Of a stretch of DNA of 64,000 nt, positions 44,563-53,061 are shown in pieces. The notes beneath the pieces were generated by a model. The model did not search any database. It was given only the letters and a program-made list of their open reading frames with translations, and was not told the origin of the DNA. Position numbers and translations under genes: made by a program. The stretch's first letter is position 1, and each line of letters starts with the position of its first letter. The stretch covers positions 2,544,501 to 2,608,500 of the forward strand of contig NZ_JAYKZY010000002.1 in assembly GCF_035818615.1 (NCBI RefSeq), read 5' to 3'. The stretch comes from Sphingobium sp. CR2-8 (lineage in GTDB: Bacteria; Pseudomonadota; Alphaproteobacteria; Sphingomonadales; Sphingomonadaceae).

Positions 44563-45300
44563 TCAGTCCTTGGTCTTTTGCTGCGCACCAGAGGGCGACT
44601 GGACCCGACCGTCGATGTGACGGTCCCAAAGATCCGGCCGCCTTAGCCGTGTATCTGTCTCCGCCTGGTGTTTCCGCCAGGCGGCGATCTTCGCATGATC
44701 CCCCGATCGCAACACTTGCGGGATCGTGCGCCCCTCCCATTCCACCGGGCGGGTATAGTGCGGATATTCGAGCAGCCCCGTTTCGAAGGACTCCTCGACT
44801 CCGCTGGAAGCCGCGCCCATTACACCGGGAAGCAGCCGAACACAAGCATCGAGCAGCAGCAAAGCCGCCATTTCCCCGCCCGACAATATGATGTCGCCCA
44901 TGCTGACCTGCTCGATCGGGCGCGCATCGAAAATCCGCTCGTCAAACCCCTCGAATCGGCCGCACAGGATCGTCACGCCGGGGCCGTCGGCCAGGCTGCG
45001 TATCCGCGCCTGCGTGATCGGCTGCCCCCTGGGCGTCATCGCCAGCACCGGCAGGTCGGGCCGCCTGTCCAGCGCATGGTCGACCGCTTTGGCCAATATG
45101 TCGGCGCGCAACACCATGCCCGCGCCACCGCCCGCTGGCGTGTCGTCCACGGTGCGATGCCGGTCGGCCGCGAAATCGCGGATATGGATGGGGTCGCAGG
45201 CCCATTTGCCCTCGCTGAGCGCCCGTCCGGCCAGCGACACGCCCAACGGCCCGGGAAACATCTCCGGATAGAGCGTCAAGATCTGCGCGGCAAAGCTCAT
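44563..45300 (-). CDS. trmD: tRNA (guanine-N1)-methyltransferase
   Basis: 245 residues from ATG 45300 ([20 protein letters not shown]). TrmD landmarks: [49 protein letters not shown] and the C-terminal [20 protein letters not shown]. It methylates G37 of tRNAs to prevent frameshifting. The start overlaps the stop of the upstream membrane-protein gene by 4 nt. Confidence 0.97.
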   Translation of the reverse strand: MSFAAQILTLYPEMFPGPLGVSLAGRALSEGKWACDPIHIRDFAADRHRTVDDTPAGGGAGMVLRADILAKAVDHALDRRPDLPVLAMTPRGQPITQARIRSLADGPGVTILCGRFEGFDERIFDARPIEQVSMGDIILSGGEMAALLLLDACVRLLPGVMGAASSGVEESFETGLLEYPHYTRPVEWEGRTIPQVLRSGDHAKIAAWRKHQAETDTRLRRPDLWDRHIDGRVQSPSGAQQKTKD

Positions 45301-45569
45301 GCCCGGCGCGCCCGCAACCAGGCCGCCGACAGGCCGCCACCCATGCTGAGGGTCCCACACAGCAGCAGCACCAGCCCGCTGGCGCGCATCAGGTCGGCAA
45401 GGGCGCGGTCGGGATGAAGCAACCCGGACATCAGCAACAGCAGCGGCACCGGGCAGACCAGCGCGACCGCCGCCGCCGCCTTCATGCCGCGCGTCCAATC
45501 GACGGCAAACAGCCGCCAGCCCGCAGCCAGCATCGCGAAAAGATAGAGAGCGGTAAGTATCTGCGCCAT
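45297..45569 (-). CDS. Small membrane protein of unknown function
   Basis: 90 residues with three hydrophobic helices (about 4-20, 30-50, 62-85). No recognisable family. It overlaps the trmD start (ATGA), so it is co-translated with the tRNA methyltransferase inside the translation cluster. Confidence 0.68.
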   Translation of the reverse strand: MAQILTALYLFAMLAAGWRLFAVDWTRGMKAAAAVALVCPVPLLLLMSGLLHPDRALADLMRASGLVLLLCGTLSMGGGLSAAWLRARRA

Positions 45570-45630
45570 GGCCCGCGCTTAGGCCAAGCGTGCCGCCTCG
45601 TCCAGTTGGCTGCCGGCGATGAAGGACGCC

Positions 45631-47127
45631 TTATGGCGTCTTGACCGCCAGCTTGAGTTCCTGAATCCGGGCGTCGGGGGTCGGCGCCAGCAGGATCGAT
45701 CCGGCCACCCGCCCCCTGTCGCAAATCCAGGTGAAACTGCCGGACAGGCCGCCGCTCGCCTTGATCGGCGCATCGGTACGGCAGGCCCCGACTTCGCTTT
45801 TCAGCGCCGCCAGTTTCCGCCGCCAACTGTCCAAGTCGTTGTCCATCAGCATGTTCATGGCCAGCCGATCCCGCGCCACCCCGACATCCCCCGCAGCATA
45901 GATGCGCCCCGCCGCGCCATAGCCCTCCGCCAGCAGCGGCGACACCGCCAGTGTCCGTTCCATCAGTGCGCCCACCTTCTGCAATGCCATAGCCGCGTCC
46001 CAGACCGGCCCCGCCCCGCCATTATAGGTCCGGTTGGTGAAGACGAAGATGCCCACACCATGATCGGGCATCAGCAGCACATGGCTGCCATAGCCGGGAT
46101 AGCCGCCGCCATGGGCCAGCGTCAGCCCCAGATCGCAATCCTGCGCCACGCGCATGCCAAAGCCATAGGCGACCGCCTGGCGACAGGCGGACGGACTGCT
46201 CGCGCCATTGCGCTGCGCGACGGTGACGAAATTGCTGCCCTGCGCCAGCATCCGCACCGACGCACGCGATACCGGACCGCCATCGGGATCGTCGCGCGCG
46301 GGCCAGGCGGACAGCAGGAAGGCGACCCAGCGCGCATAGTCGTTGGCGCTCGTCTGCAATCCGCCCATCGCCCCGAACGCGCCGTCGCGCATCGTCGGCT
46401 CGACCTTCCAGCGCCCCTCTTCCCAGCGATAGCCGATCGCCCGGCGCTCGATGGGCCATTCACTCACCTCATAGCCGCTCGACATCATGCCGAGCGGGGT
46501 CAGCAGCCGCTGCTCGACAAAGCGGCGATAGGGCTGTCCGGACACATTGGCGACGATCCGGCCCAGCAGCGCAAAGCCGAAATTGCTATATTCATAATGA
46601 CTGCCCGGCGCGCTGCTGAACGGCACGCCCTGTTGCAGCATCCGGGTGAAATCCGCCTCGGGCAGCGGCGTCTGTCGATCGCCCCAGGGATTATCGTCCA
46701 CAAAGCCCGCACTATGGGTCAGAAGGTCGCGGATACGGATGTGCGGGCTATCCTTCGTCGGATAGGTCCAGCCGCGCATCTCCGGCACATGGGTTTCCGC
46801 CAGATCGTCCAGCGACAGCTTGCCCTCGTCCCGCAATCGCAGGATCGACAGGGCGGTAAAGGCCTTCGTCATCGACGCGATGCGGAACAGGCTGTCGGGC
46901 GTCACCGGCCGCTGCTGGAGCAGATCCTGCACGCCCAGCCCCTTCACATGGACCAGCCGCCCGTCCGCCACGATGCCATAGACCAGCCCCGGCGCATGGC
47001 TATCAACCTGGAAATCCGCGAACAGCCGGTCGATCGCCGGGATCGCCTGCGCGATCCTGGCGGCGTCGGCCGCCTGTGCCGGACGCACGGCCATCATGAG
47101 CAGCAACAGGCAGGCGGCAAGGCGCAT
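45631..47127 (-). CDS. Serine hydrolase, beta-lactamase/PBP4* family (secreted)
   Basis: 498 residues from ATG 47127 with GGGGGAT upstream. Signal peptide (MRLAACLLLLMMAVRPAQA). Active-site SxxK is Ser85-Met-Thr-Lys88 (FRIASMTKAF), the YxN motif is in HYEYSNFGFALLG, and a third motif, HGG, is in LTLAHGGGYPGYGS. Such proteins act as D-aminopeptidases, carboxypeptidases or esterases in the periplasm; none of this proves resistance to beta-lactams. It is unusual inside the rimM-trmD interval, where the genes are normally adjacent. Confidence 0.88.
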   Translation of the reverse strand: MRLAACLLLLMMAVRPAQAADAARIAQAIPAIDRLFADFQVDSHAPGLVYGIVADGRLVHVKGLGVQDLLQQRPVTPDSLFRIASMTKAFTALSILRLRDEGKLSLDDLAETHVPEMRGWTYPTKDSPHIRIRDLLTHSAGFVDDNPWGDRQTPLPEADFTRMLQQGVPFSSAPGSHYEYSNFGFALLGRIVANVSGQPYRRFVEQRLLTPLGMMSSGYEVSEWPIERRAIGYRWEEGRWKVEPTMRDGAFGAMGGLQTSANDYARWVAFLLSAWPARDDPDGGPVSRASVRMLAQGSNFVTVAQRNGASSPSACRQAVAYGFGMRVAQDCDLGLTLAHGGGYPGYGSHVLLMPDHGVGIFVFTNRTYNGGAGPVWDAAMALQKVGALMERTLAVSPLLAEGYGAAGRIYAAGDVGVARDRLAMNMLMDNDLDSWRRKLAALKSEVGACRTDAPIKASGGLSGSFTWICDRGRVAGSILLAPTPDARIQELKLAVKTP

Positions 47128-47194
47128 GAACGATCCCCCGATTGAAGGGGCCACCATGCCCACTTACATCGTCACCGCAAGGGCGACGGCGGGA

Positions 47195-47689
47195 TTATTC
47201 GGTAAAGGCCGCCTCGATCACGGCGCTGTCATCCCCCACGGTGACGGCATGCATCGGCGCCATGAAGCGCTTGGGCTTCTTGCCCTCTTCGGCAGGCCGC
47301 TCGACCTCGATAATGTCGCCCGCGCCGAAATTCTCGACCGCGACGATCGTGCCCAGCGCTTCGCCGTTCGTGGAAATGCAGGTCAGGCCGATCAGGTCGG
47401 CATGATAATATTCGCCCTCCGCCAGCGGCGGCAGGGACGAACGGGGCACGGTCAAGGCCGTGCCGCGCAGGGCTTCGGCCGCACCCCGATCGCCGATCTC
47501 GGCAAATCGCGCGACCGCGCCATTGGGGCCGGGGCGCACCGACGTCAACGTCAGTGTGCGCCCCGCCGCATCGAAGCTCTTGTAGCTTTTGAGGTTTTCG
47601 GCCCCTTCGCCAAAGAGCTTGAGACGGACATCGCCCGTCACGCCATGCGCACCGATGATCGCGGCCAGGGTGACGGGCTTGTCGGTCAA
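47195..47689 (-). CDS. rimM: Ribosome maturation factor RimM
   Basis: 164 residues. The start is a TTG (47689) because no ATG or GTG is available before the conserved sequence. Two beta domains: residues 1-85 (LAAIIGAHGVTGDVRLKLFG) and the PRC-barrel (GEYYHADLIGLTCISTNGEA, ENFGAGDIIEVERP). It helps assemble the 30S head around S19. It starts 5 nt after the rpsP stop. Confidence 0.94.
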   Translation of the reverse strand: MTDKPVTLAAIIGAHGVTGDVRLKLFGEGAENLKSYKSFDAAGRTLTLTSVRPGPNGAVARFAEIGDRGAAEALRGTALTVPRSSLPPLAEGEYYHADLIGLTCISTNGEALGTIVAVENFGAGDIIEVERPAEEGKKPKRFMAPMHAVTVGDDSAVIEAAFTE

Positions 47690-47694
47690 GAGGC

Positions 47695-48159
47695 TCAGCC
47701 CTCGGCCTGTTCGGCAGCGGCTTCTTCAGCCGGTGCTTCTTCGGCAGGCGCCTCTTCGACGGCAGGCGCAGCAGCGGCCTCGGCGGCGGCAGCCTTCGCG
47801 GCTTCGGCCGCTTCAGCCGCTTCGGCGGCCTTGGCGGCACGGTCTTCGGCGCGATCCTTGGCCTTCTGGCCCGGCTCCGCCTTGTTCGGGTTGTTGCGCG
47901 CGACGCGCTCCTTCACGCCGGCGGCGTCCAGGAAGCGGGCGACGCGGTCGGTCGCCTGGGCGCCAGCGGCAACCCAATGCTTCGCGCGCTCGACGTCCAG
48001 GACGACGCGCTTTTCGTCGCCCTTGGGCAGGACGGGGTTGTAGCTGCCGATACGCTCGATGAACTTGCCATCACGCGGCGCGCGGCTGTCGGCCACGACG
48101 ATACGATAATAGGGGCGCTTCTTGGAGCCGCCGCGCGACAGACGAATGGAGGTTGCCAT
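47695..48159 (-). CDS. rpsP: 30S ribosomal protein S16 with Ala/Glu-rich tail
   Basis: 154 residues. The first 80 are the bS16 core ([34 protein letters not shown]); the remainder is an Ala/Glu/Lys-rich low-complexity tail (from about residue 95). E. coli S16 has 82 residues, so the tail nearly doubles it; similar tails occur in alphaproteobacteria. Located 42 nt after ffh. Confidence 0.97.
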   Translation of the reverse strand: MATSIRLSRGGSKKRPYYRIVVADSRAPRDGKFIERIGSYNPVLPKGDEKRVVLDVERAKHWVAAGAQATDRVARFLDAAGVKERVARNNPNKAEPGQKAKDRAEDRAAKAAEAAEAAEAAKAAAAEAAAAPAVEEAPAEEAPAEEAAAEQAEG

Positions 48160-48201
48160 GGAACTAGACCTTTCTACTCAAACCAGATGTGTTGAAATTG
48201 C

Positions 48202-49653
48202 TTATTTCTTTTTCAGGAAATTCTGAAATCCGGGCGGCATGTTGGGCATGTTGCCTCCCAGCCCCGGCATGCCCTGCGGCGGCGCGCCGCCCCCGCCCAG
48301 CATGCCGTCCAGGCCGCCGGAGCCGAACATCTTGGCCAGCCCTTTCAGGCCGCCCATCTTGCGGATCTTCTTCATCGCGCCTTCCATCTCCTGATGCATT
48401 TTCAGGAGGCGATTGACGTCCTGCACCGTGCGCCCCGCGCCCTTGGCGATGCGAATCTTGCGCTTGGCGTTGATCAGCGCGGGCTTCTCCCGCTCCTTGG
48501 GCGTCATGGAGCCGATCATCGCGTCCAGATGGATCAGCGTCTTGTCGTTCGCGCCGCTGTTCGCCATCGCCGCCTGTGCCTTTTTCAGGCCCGGCAGCAT
48601 GCCCGCCAGCGCGCCCAGCCCGCCCATGCGGCGCATCTGGTTGAGCTGGCTGCGCAGGTCGTTCATGTCGAACTGACCCTTCGCCATTTTCTTGGCAAGC
48701 TTGTCGGCTTCGTCCGCGTCGATCGTCTCGGCCGCGCGCTCGACCAGGCTGACGACGTCGCCCATGCCCAGGATGCGCTGCGCGACACGCTGCGGATGGA
48801 AGGGTTCGAGCGCGTCGAGCTTTTCGCCCGTGCCCGCGAACTTGATCGGACGGCCGGTGACGGCGCGCATCGACAGCGCCGCGCCACCGCGCGCATCGCC
48901 GTCCATGCGGGTCAGCACCACGCCGGTCAGCGGCACCTGCGCGGAGAAGTTGGTCGCCACATTGACCGCGTCCTGGCCGGTCAGCGAATCGACGACCAGC
49001 AGGATTTCGGCGGGGTTGGCGACGTCGGCCACCGCCTTCATCTCGTCCATCAGCGCCTGGTCGACGTGCAGGCGACCGGCCGTGTCGAGCATGACCACGT
49101 CGAAGCCCTGGAGCTTCGCCGCCTGCAAAGCGCGCCGCGCGATCTCCACCGGCTGCTGCCCCGGCACGATCGGCAGGGTCGCGACATCGGTCTGCGTCCC
49201 CAGCACCGCCAACTGCTCCTGCGCGGCCGGGCGCTGGACGTCGAGCGACGCCATCAGCACCTTCTTGCGCTCTTTTTCCTTCAGGCGCTTGGCGATCTTG
49301 GCGGTGGAGGTCGTCTTGCCCGACCCCTGCAAACCGACCATCATGATGACGGCGGGCGGCGACACGTCGATCATCAGGTCGGCGGTGTCGGACCCCAGCG
49401 TCTCGGTCAGCGTGTCCGAAACGATCTTGACGACCATCTGGCCGGGCGTGACCGACCGCAGCACATCGCTGCCCACGGCCCGTTCCGTCGCCTGATCCAC
49501 GAACTGGCGCACGACCGGCAGCGCGACGTCGGCTTCCAGCAGCGCGATTCGCACCTCGCGCATCGCGGCGCGGACATCGTCCTCCGTAAGCGCGCCGCGC
49601 CCACGCAGTTTGTCGAATACCCCACCGAGACGATCGCTTAGCGAATTGAACAT
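48202..49653 (-). CDS. ffh: Signal recognition particle protein Ffh
   Basis: 483 residues starting at the second of two adjacent ATGs (49653, MFNSLSDRLGG), which has GAGG 5 nt upstream. N domain 1-95, G domain with GLQGSGKT (107-114), DTAGR, TRMDGDARGG, and a methionine-rich M domain from about 325 ending in a Gly/Pro/Met tail. It binds 4.5S RNA (not seen in this window) and delivers membrane proteins to FtsY, which is encoded 4.6 kb away. Confidence 0.97.
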   Translation of the reverse strand: MFNSLSDRLGGVFDKLRGRGALTEDDVRAAMREVRIALLEADVALPVVRQFVDQATERAVGSDVLRSVTPGQMVVKIVSDTLTETLGSDTADLMIDVSPPAVIMMVGLQGSGKTTSTAKIAKRLKEKERKKVLMASLDVQRPAAQEQLAVLGTQTDVATLPIVPGQQPVEIARRALQAAKLQGFDVVMLDTAGRLHVDQALMDEMKAVADVANPAEILLVVDSLTGQDAVNVATNFSAQVPLTGVVLTRMDGDARGGAALSMRAVTGRPIKFAGTGEKLDALEPFHPQRVAQRILGMGDVVSLVERAAETIDADEADKLAKKMAKGQFDMNDLRSQLNQMRRMGGLGALAGMLPGLKKAQAAMANSGANDKTLIHLDAMIGSMTPKEREKPALINAKRKIRIAKGAGRTVQDVNRLLKMHQEMEGAMKKIRKMGGLKGLAKMFGSGGLDGMLGGGGAPPQGMPGLGGNMPNMPPGFQNFLKKK

Positions 49654-49897
49654 CATCACCTCATTTGAGCCACAAAGGCCCGGAAAATCCTGCTTCCCTG
49701 CCAAACGACAAAATCGCCGGTGGGCGAAACCTCGCCAACCAGCGTCCATCCGATGCCCCTCTTGGGCGTCCTGGATTTGTCAGGGATCGAACGGCAAGCC
49801 GCCCGATTGCAGAGGGGCCTTTAGGCGAAAGCGGCAATAAGTGCAAGCGGGGGCTAATGGTGGCGACAATGGGTGGATGGCTGTCATATCAGATAGT

Positions 49898-49988
49898 CGT
49901 CGCCCCGGCCTTGAGCCGGGGTCCCGCTGCCTTCTGAAACCTTGGTAACGACGGGAAAGCTGGACCCCGGGTCAAGCCCGGGGTGACG
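49898..49988. repeat. REP-like palindrome, family D
   Basis: CGTCGCCCCGGCCTTGAGCC and the inverse GGGTCAAGCCCGGGGTGACG with a 30-nt AT-richer centre. Different arm sequence from families A-C. Confidence 0.78.
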
Positions 49989-50117
49989 TTAGATCTATAT
50001 CTGTAGTCGCCCGTTAACAGCCCCCTCTCCTACACCGCCCCTCTCTGCTAAACTCCGACGAGACGGGCGCCGAACGCCGCCCCACACTTTCCGATAGGAT
50101 CAACGCAGTGTAACTTT

Positions 50118-50151
50118 ATGTCGCTTTCTGCGGGAAATGTGCGAAGTTAAG
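50118..50151 (+). promoter_or_regulatory. Conserved two-block motif upstream of the APC permease
   Basis: ATGTCG, six variable bases, GCGGGAAATGTGCGAAGT and TAAG: the same spacing and, apart from one base and the spacer, the same sequence as 26990-27023. It ends 27 nt before the chosen start. Confidence 0.5.
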
Positions 50152-50178
50152 GGAATAATGAAGGGGAGCCAAAGAGAC

Positions 50179-51573
50179 ATGAGCTGGACACGCCGCAAGC
50201 CGATGGAGGCGATGACGCCCAGGGATGCAGGCCATCAGATGGCGCGCACCCTGTCCTGGCCCCACCTGCTGGCGCTGGGCGTTGGTGCGATCGTGGGCAC
50301 CGGCATCCTGACCCTCATCGGCGTCGGCGCGGATCGCGCCGGTCCCGCCGTCCTGCTCTCCTTCGCCATTGCGGGCGCAATCTGCGCCTGCGCGGCCCTC
50401 GCCTATGCCGAACTGTCGACCATGATGCCCGCGGCGGGCAGCGCCTACAGCTATAGCTATGTGGTGCTGGGCGAAGGCATCGCCTGGATCGTGGGGTGGA
50501 GCCTGATCCTGGAATATAGCCTCGTCGTGTCGACCGTGGCGGTCGGCTGGTCGGGCTATGCCGGGCCGCTGCTGACGCCATTGGGCTTCCCCGACGCCCT
50601 GACGAAGGGGCCGGAACTGGGCGGCCTCATCAACCTGCCCGCCATCTTCATCATCGCGGTGGTCGCGGGCCTGCTGATGTTCGGCACGCGGGAAAGCGCG
50701 CGCCTCAACACTATCCTCGTCCTCATCAAGATCGTGACGCTCAGCCTGTTCGTCGCCTATGCCCTGCCCGCTTTCGACGCGCAGAATCTGCACCCCTTCA
50801 TGCCCTTCGGCTTCGCCAAACATATGGGTCCGGATGGCGTGGAGCGCGGCGTCATGGCGGCCGCCGCCATCATCTTCTTTGCCTTCTACGGCTTCGACGC
50901 CATTTCGACGGCGGCCGAAGAGGCCAAGAATCCCGATCGCGACCTCGCCATCGGCATCGTCGGCTCGCTTGTCGCCTGCACGATCATCTATGTCCTCGTC
51001 GCCGCCGCCGCGATCGGCGCGCTGCCCTTCACCCGCTTCGCCGACAGTCCCGAGCCGCTGGCGCTGATCCTGCGCGAAATGGGCCAGGGCAGCATCGCCC
51101 GCATCGTCGCCATCGCCGCCGTCATCGCGCTGCCCACCGTGCTGCTCGGCTTCCTCTACGGCCAGAGCCGCATCTTCCTGGTGATGGCCCGCGACGGCTT
51201 CCTGCCGCAGAGCCTGGCAAAGATTTCGAAACGCGGCACCCCGGCGCGCATCACGATCGTGACGGCCCTGTTGGTCGCGATCATCGCGGGCCTCTTGCCG
51301 ATCGATGAAATCGCCGCGCTCGCCAATGCCGGCACGCTGATCGCCTTCACCGCCGTTGGCCTGTGCCTCCTCGTCCTGCGCAAGCGCGCGCCCGACATCC
51401 GGCGTCCCTTCCGCACGCCTGCCGCCTGGTTCGTGGGGACAGGCGCGATCGCCGGATGCGCCTATCTGTTCGTCAGCCTGCCGATGAAGACGATCTTCGC
51501 CTGCCTGATCTGGAACGCGATCGGGTTGCTGGTCTATTTCCTCTACGGGCAGAAGCGCGCGACCGCCGCATGA
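50179..51573 (+). CDS. APC-superfamily amino-acid permease (CAT type)
   Basis: 464 residues from ATG 50179 (MSWTRRKPMEAM); an alternative ATG at 50158 has a closer ribosome site (AAGGGA). Twelve to fourteen transmembrane helices with the APC signatures LALGVGAIVGTGILTLIGVG, YAELSTMMPAAGSAYSYSYV and FFAFYGFDAISTAAEEAKNP. This resembles the cationic amino acid transporter group. Substrate unproven. Confidence 0.9.
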   Translation: MSWTRRKPMEAMTPRDAGHQMARTLSWPHLLALGVGAIVGTGILTLIGVGADRAGPAVLLSFAIAGAICACAALAYAELSTMMPAAGSAYSYSYVVLGEGIAWIVGWSLILEYSLVVSTVAVGWSGYAGPLLTPLGFPDALTKGPELGGLINLPAIFIIAVVAGLLMFGTRESARLNTILVLIKIVTLSLFVAYALPAFDAQNLHPFMPFGFAKHMGPDGVERGVMAAAAIIFFAFYGFDAISTAAEEAKNPDRDLAIGIVGSLVACTIIYVLVAAAAIGALPFTRFADSPEPLALILREMGQGSIARIVAIAAVIALPTVLLGFLYGQSRIFLVMARDGFLPQSLAKISKRGTPARITIVTALLVAIIAGLLPIDEIAALANAGTLIAFTAVGLCLLVLRKRAPDIRRPFRTPAAWFVGTGAIAGCAYLFVSLPMKTIFACLIWNAIGLLVYFLYGQKRATAA

Positions 51574-51746
51574 CCATGCAATTGTCGCTATTATCCTATA
51601 TTTTCGACCGCAATGGCGTAGCTGTACCGCGTCCTTTCATCGACTGCCGGGATAACATCGGCAGCAAAGGGTCGCCGATCGAAGGATCATAGCTGCATCG
51701 CGGCTATGTGGCTTTGAGTATCCGCCTCGGCGGAAAAAGGGGATCT

Positions 51747-52187
51747 ATGATGAAGATGACACTATCCTGCGGCCTGATCGCTGCCGCCATGGCCTTTTCC
51801 ACCTCTGCAACGGCGCAGGATTATCCTGCCGATCCGGGCGACTTCACCGACATTTCCATGATCGACGTGCTACCTGGCGGCGACCTTGCCTATACCCAGT
51901 TTCTCGCTTCCTCCTGGAAGAAGCAGCAGGAATTCGCCAAATCGAAGGGCTGGATCAAGTCCTACAAGGTCATGGCGAATCTGTATCCGCGCGCTGGCGA
52001 GCCGGACCTGTACCTGATGGTCACCTATGCCGACTTCCCCAATGCAAAAGAGGCATTGCAACAGCGCGCCGCCTATATGCAGTGGCAAGCCAAATCGCTT
52101 CAGACCCTGGACCAGGAAAATGGCGATCGCGGCAAATATCGCGTCGTGATGGGGTCCATGCTGTTTCAGGACGTTCTGCTGAAATAA
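51747..52187 (+). CDS. Small secreted protein of unknown function
   Basis: 146 residues from ATG 51747 (AAAAAGGGGATCT upstream). Signal peptide (about 1-22, ending ATAQDY). Mature part about 120 residues with LAYTQFLASSWKKQQEFAKS and LYLMVTYADFPNAKEAL, a pattern of alternating helix and strand like a small stress-response (dimeric alpha/beta) domain, but no family can be named. Probably periplasmic. Confidence 0.72.
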   Translation: MMKMTLSCGLIAAAMAFSTSATAQDYPADPGDFTDISMIDVLPGGDLAYTQFLASSWKKQQEFAKSKGWIKSYKVMANLYPRAGEPDLYLMVTYADFPNAKEALQQRAAYMQWQAKSLQTLDQENGDRGKYRVVMGSMLFQDVLLK

Positions 52188-52194
52188 GGTCGCC

Positions 52195-52232
52195 GTGGCT
52201 GACGAAGTCGCCTTCGTCAGCCACTGGCTTTT
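52195..52232 (+). terminator. Long perfect hairpin upstream of dapF
   Basis: GTGGCTGACGAAG (52195-52207), loop TCGC, CTTCGTCAGCCAC (52212-52224), then TGGCTTTTCCC. A 13-bp perfect stem with a weak T tract between the secreted-protein gene and dapF. It can terminate the former or act as a leader hairpin of the latter. Confidence 0.72.
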
Positions 52233-52260
52233 CCCATGCGTGCGCACTAGATGCACGCCC

Positions 52261-53061
52261 ATGGGACGCTTCTCCAAAATGCATGGGCTGGGCAACGACT
52301 TCGTCGTGATCGACGCGCGCGCGCAAGCGATCGACATGACGCAAGCGCGCGCCCGCGCCATTGCCGACCGTCATGCCGGAATCGGCTGCGACCAGTTGAT
52401 CCTGATCGGCAATGCCCCCGATGCCGACGTGTCGATGCAGATCTTCAACGCCGACGGCAGCGAAGTGGAAGCCTGCGGCAACGCCACCCGCTGCGTCCCC
52501 CTGTTCGTCGGCCGCGACGTGCTGATCCGCACCAAGGCGGGGCTGCTCGACGCCAAGAGTGTGGACGGCGGCGCCAGCGTCGACATGGGCGCGCCCCGCT
52601 TCGACTGGGACGCGATTCCGCTCGCCTACCCCATGGACACGCTGACCATGGGTGCCAGTTGGGAAGACCTGCCCGCGCCCGCCGCCGTCAATGTCGGCAA
52701 CCCGCATGTCATCTTCTTCGTGGACGATCTGGACGGTGTGAACTTCGACCGCCTCGGCCCGCTGATCGAACATGATCCGCTCTTCCCCGCCCGCGTGAAC
52801 GTCAATTTCGCGCAGGTCGTGGGCAACCATCATATTCGCCTGGTCGTATGGGAACGCGGCGCAGGCCTCACCCGCGCCTGCGGCACTGGCGCCTGCGCGA
52901 CCGCCGTCGCCGCCATCCGCCGCAAGCTGATGGTGGGGCCGGTGACGGTCAGCCTGCCCGGCGGCGATCTCATGATCGACTGGACGCCGGGCGGCACGAT
53001 CCGCATGACCGGCCCCGCCACCCATGTCTTCGACGGCGAGGCTGACTGGTCGCGCTTCTGA
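52261..53061 (+). CDS. dapF: Diaminopimelate epimerase
   Basis: 266 residues from ATG 52261; the ribosome site is poor and an ATG at 52279 is possible. Two catalytic cysteines: Cys72 in EACGNATRC and Cys207 in RACGTGACATA. It inverts LL-DAP to meso-DAP for lysine and peptidoglycan. Its last base is the first base of the mtaB start codon region (TGATG), so dapF, mtaB and ftsY are translationally linked. Confidence 0.96.
   Translation: MGRFSKMHGLGNDFVVIDARAQAIDMTQARARAIADRHAGIGCDQLILIGNAPDADVSMQIFNADGSEVEACGNATRCVPLFVGRDVLIRTKAGLLDAKSVDGGASVDMGAPRFDWDAIPLAYPMDTLTMGASWEDLPAPAAVNVGNPHVIFFVDDLDGVNFDRLGPLIEHDPLFPARVNVNFAQVVGNHHIRLVVWERGAGLTRACGTGACATAVAAIRRKLMVGPVTVSLPGGDLMIDWTPGGTIRMTGPATHVFDGEADWSRF

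Larger units (their letters stand above)
49654..50178. other. 525-nt gap between ffh and the APC permease
   Basis: Contains the divergent promoters, a family D palindrome (49898-49988) and the 50118-50151 motif. Otherwise nothing recognisable; short frames at 49610-49937 are not convincing genes. Confidence 0.6.

Noticed and set aside
45631..47127. Calling the SxxK hydrolase a beta-lactam resistance gene
   Set aside because: The family is broad and mostly peptidases/esterases; the sequence shows only the shared catalytic motifs.
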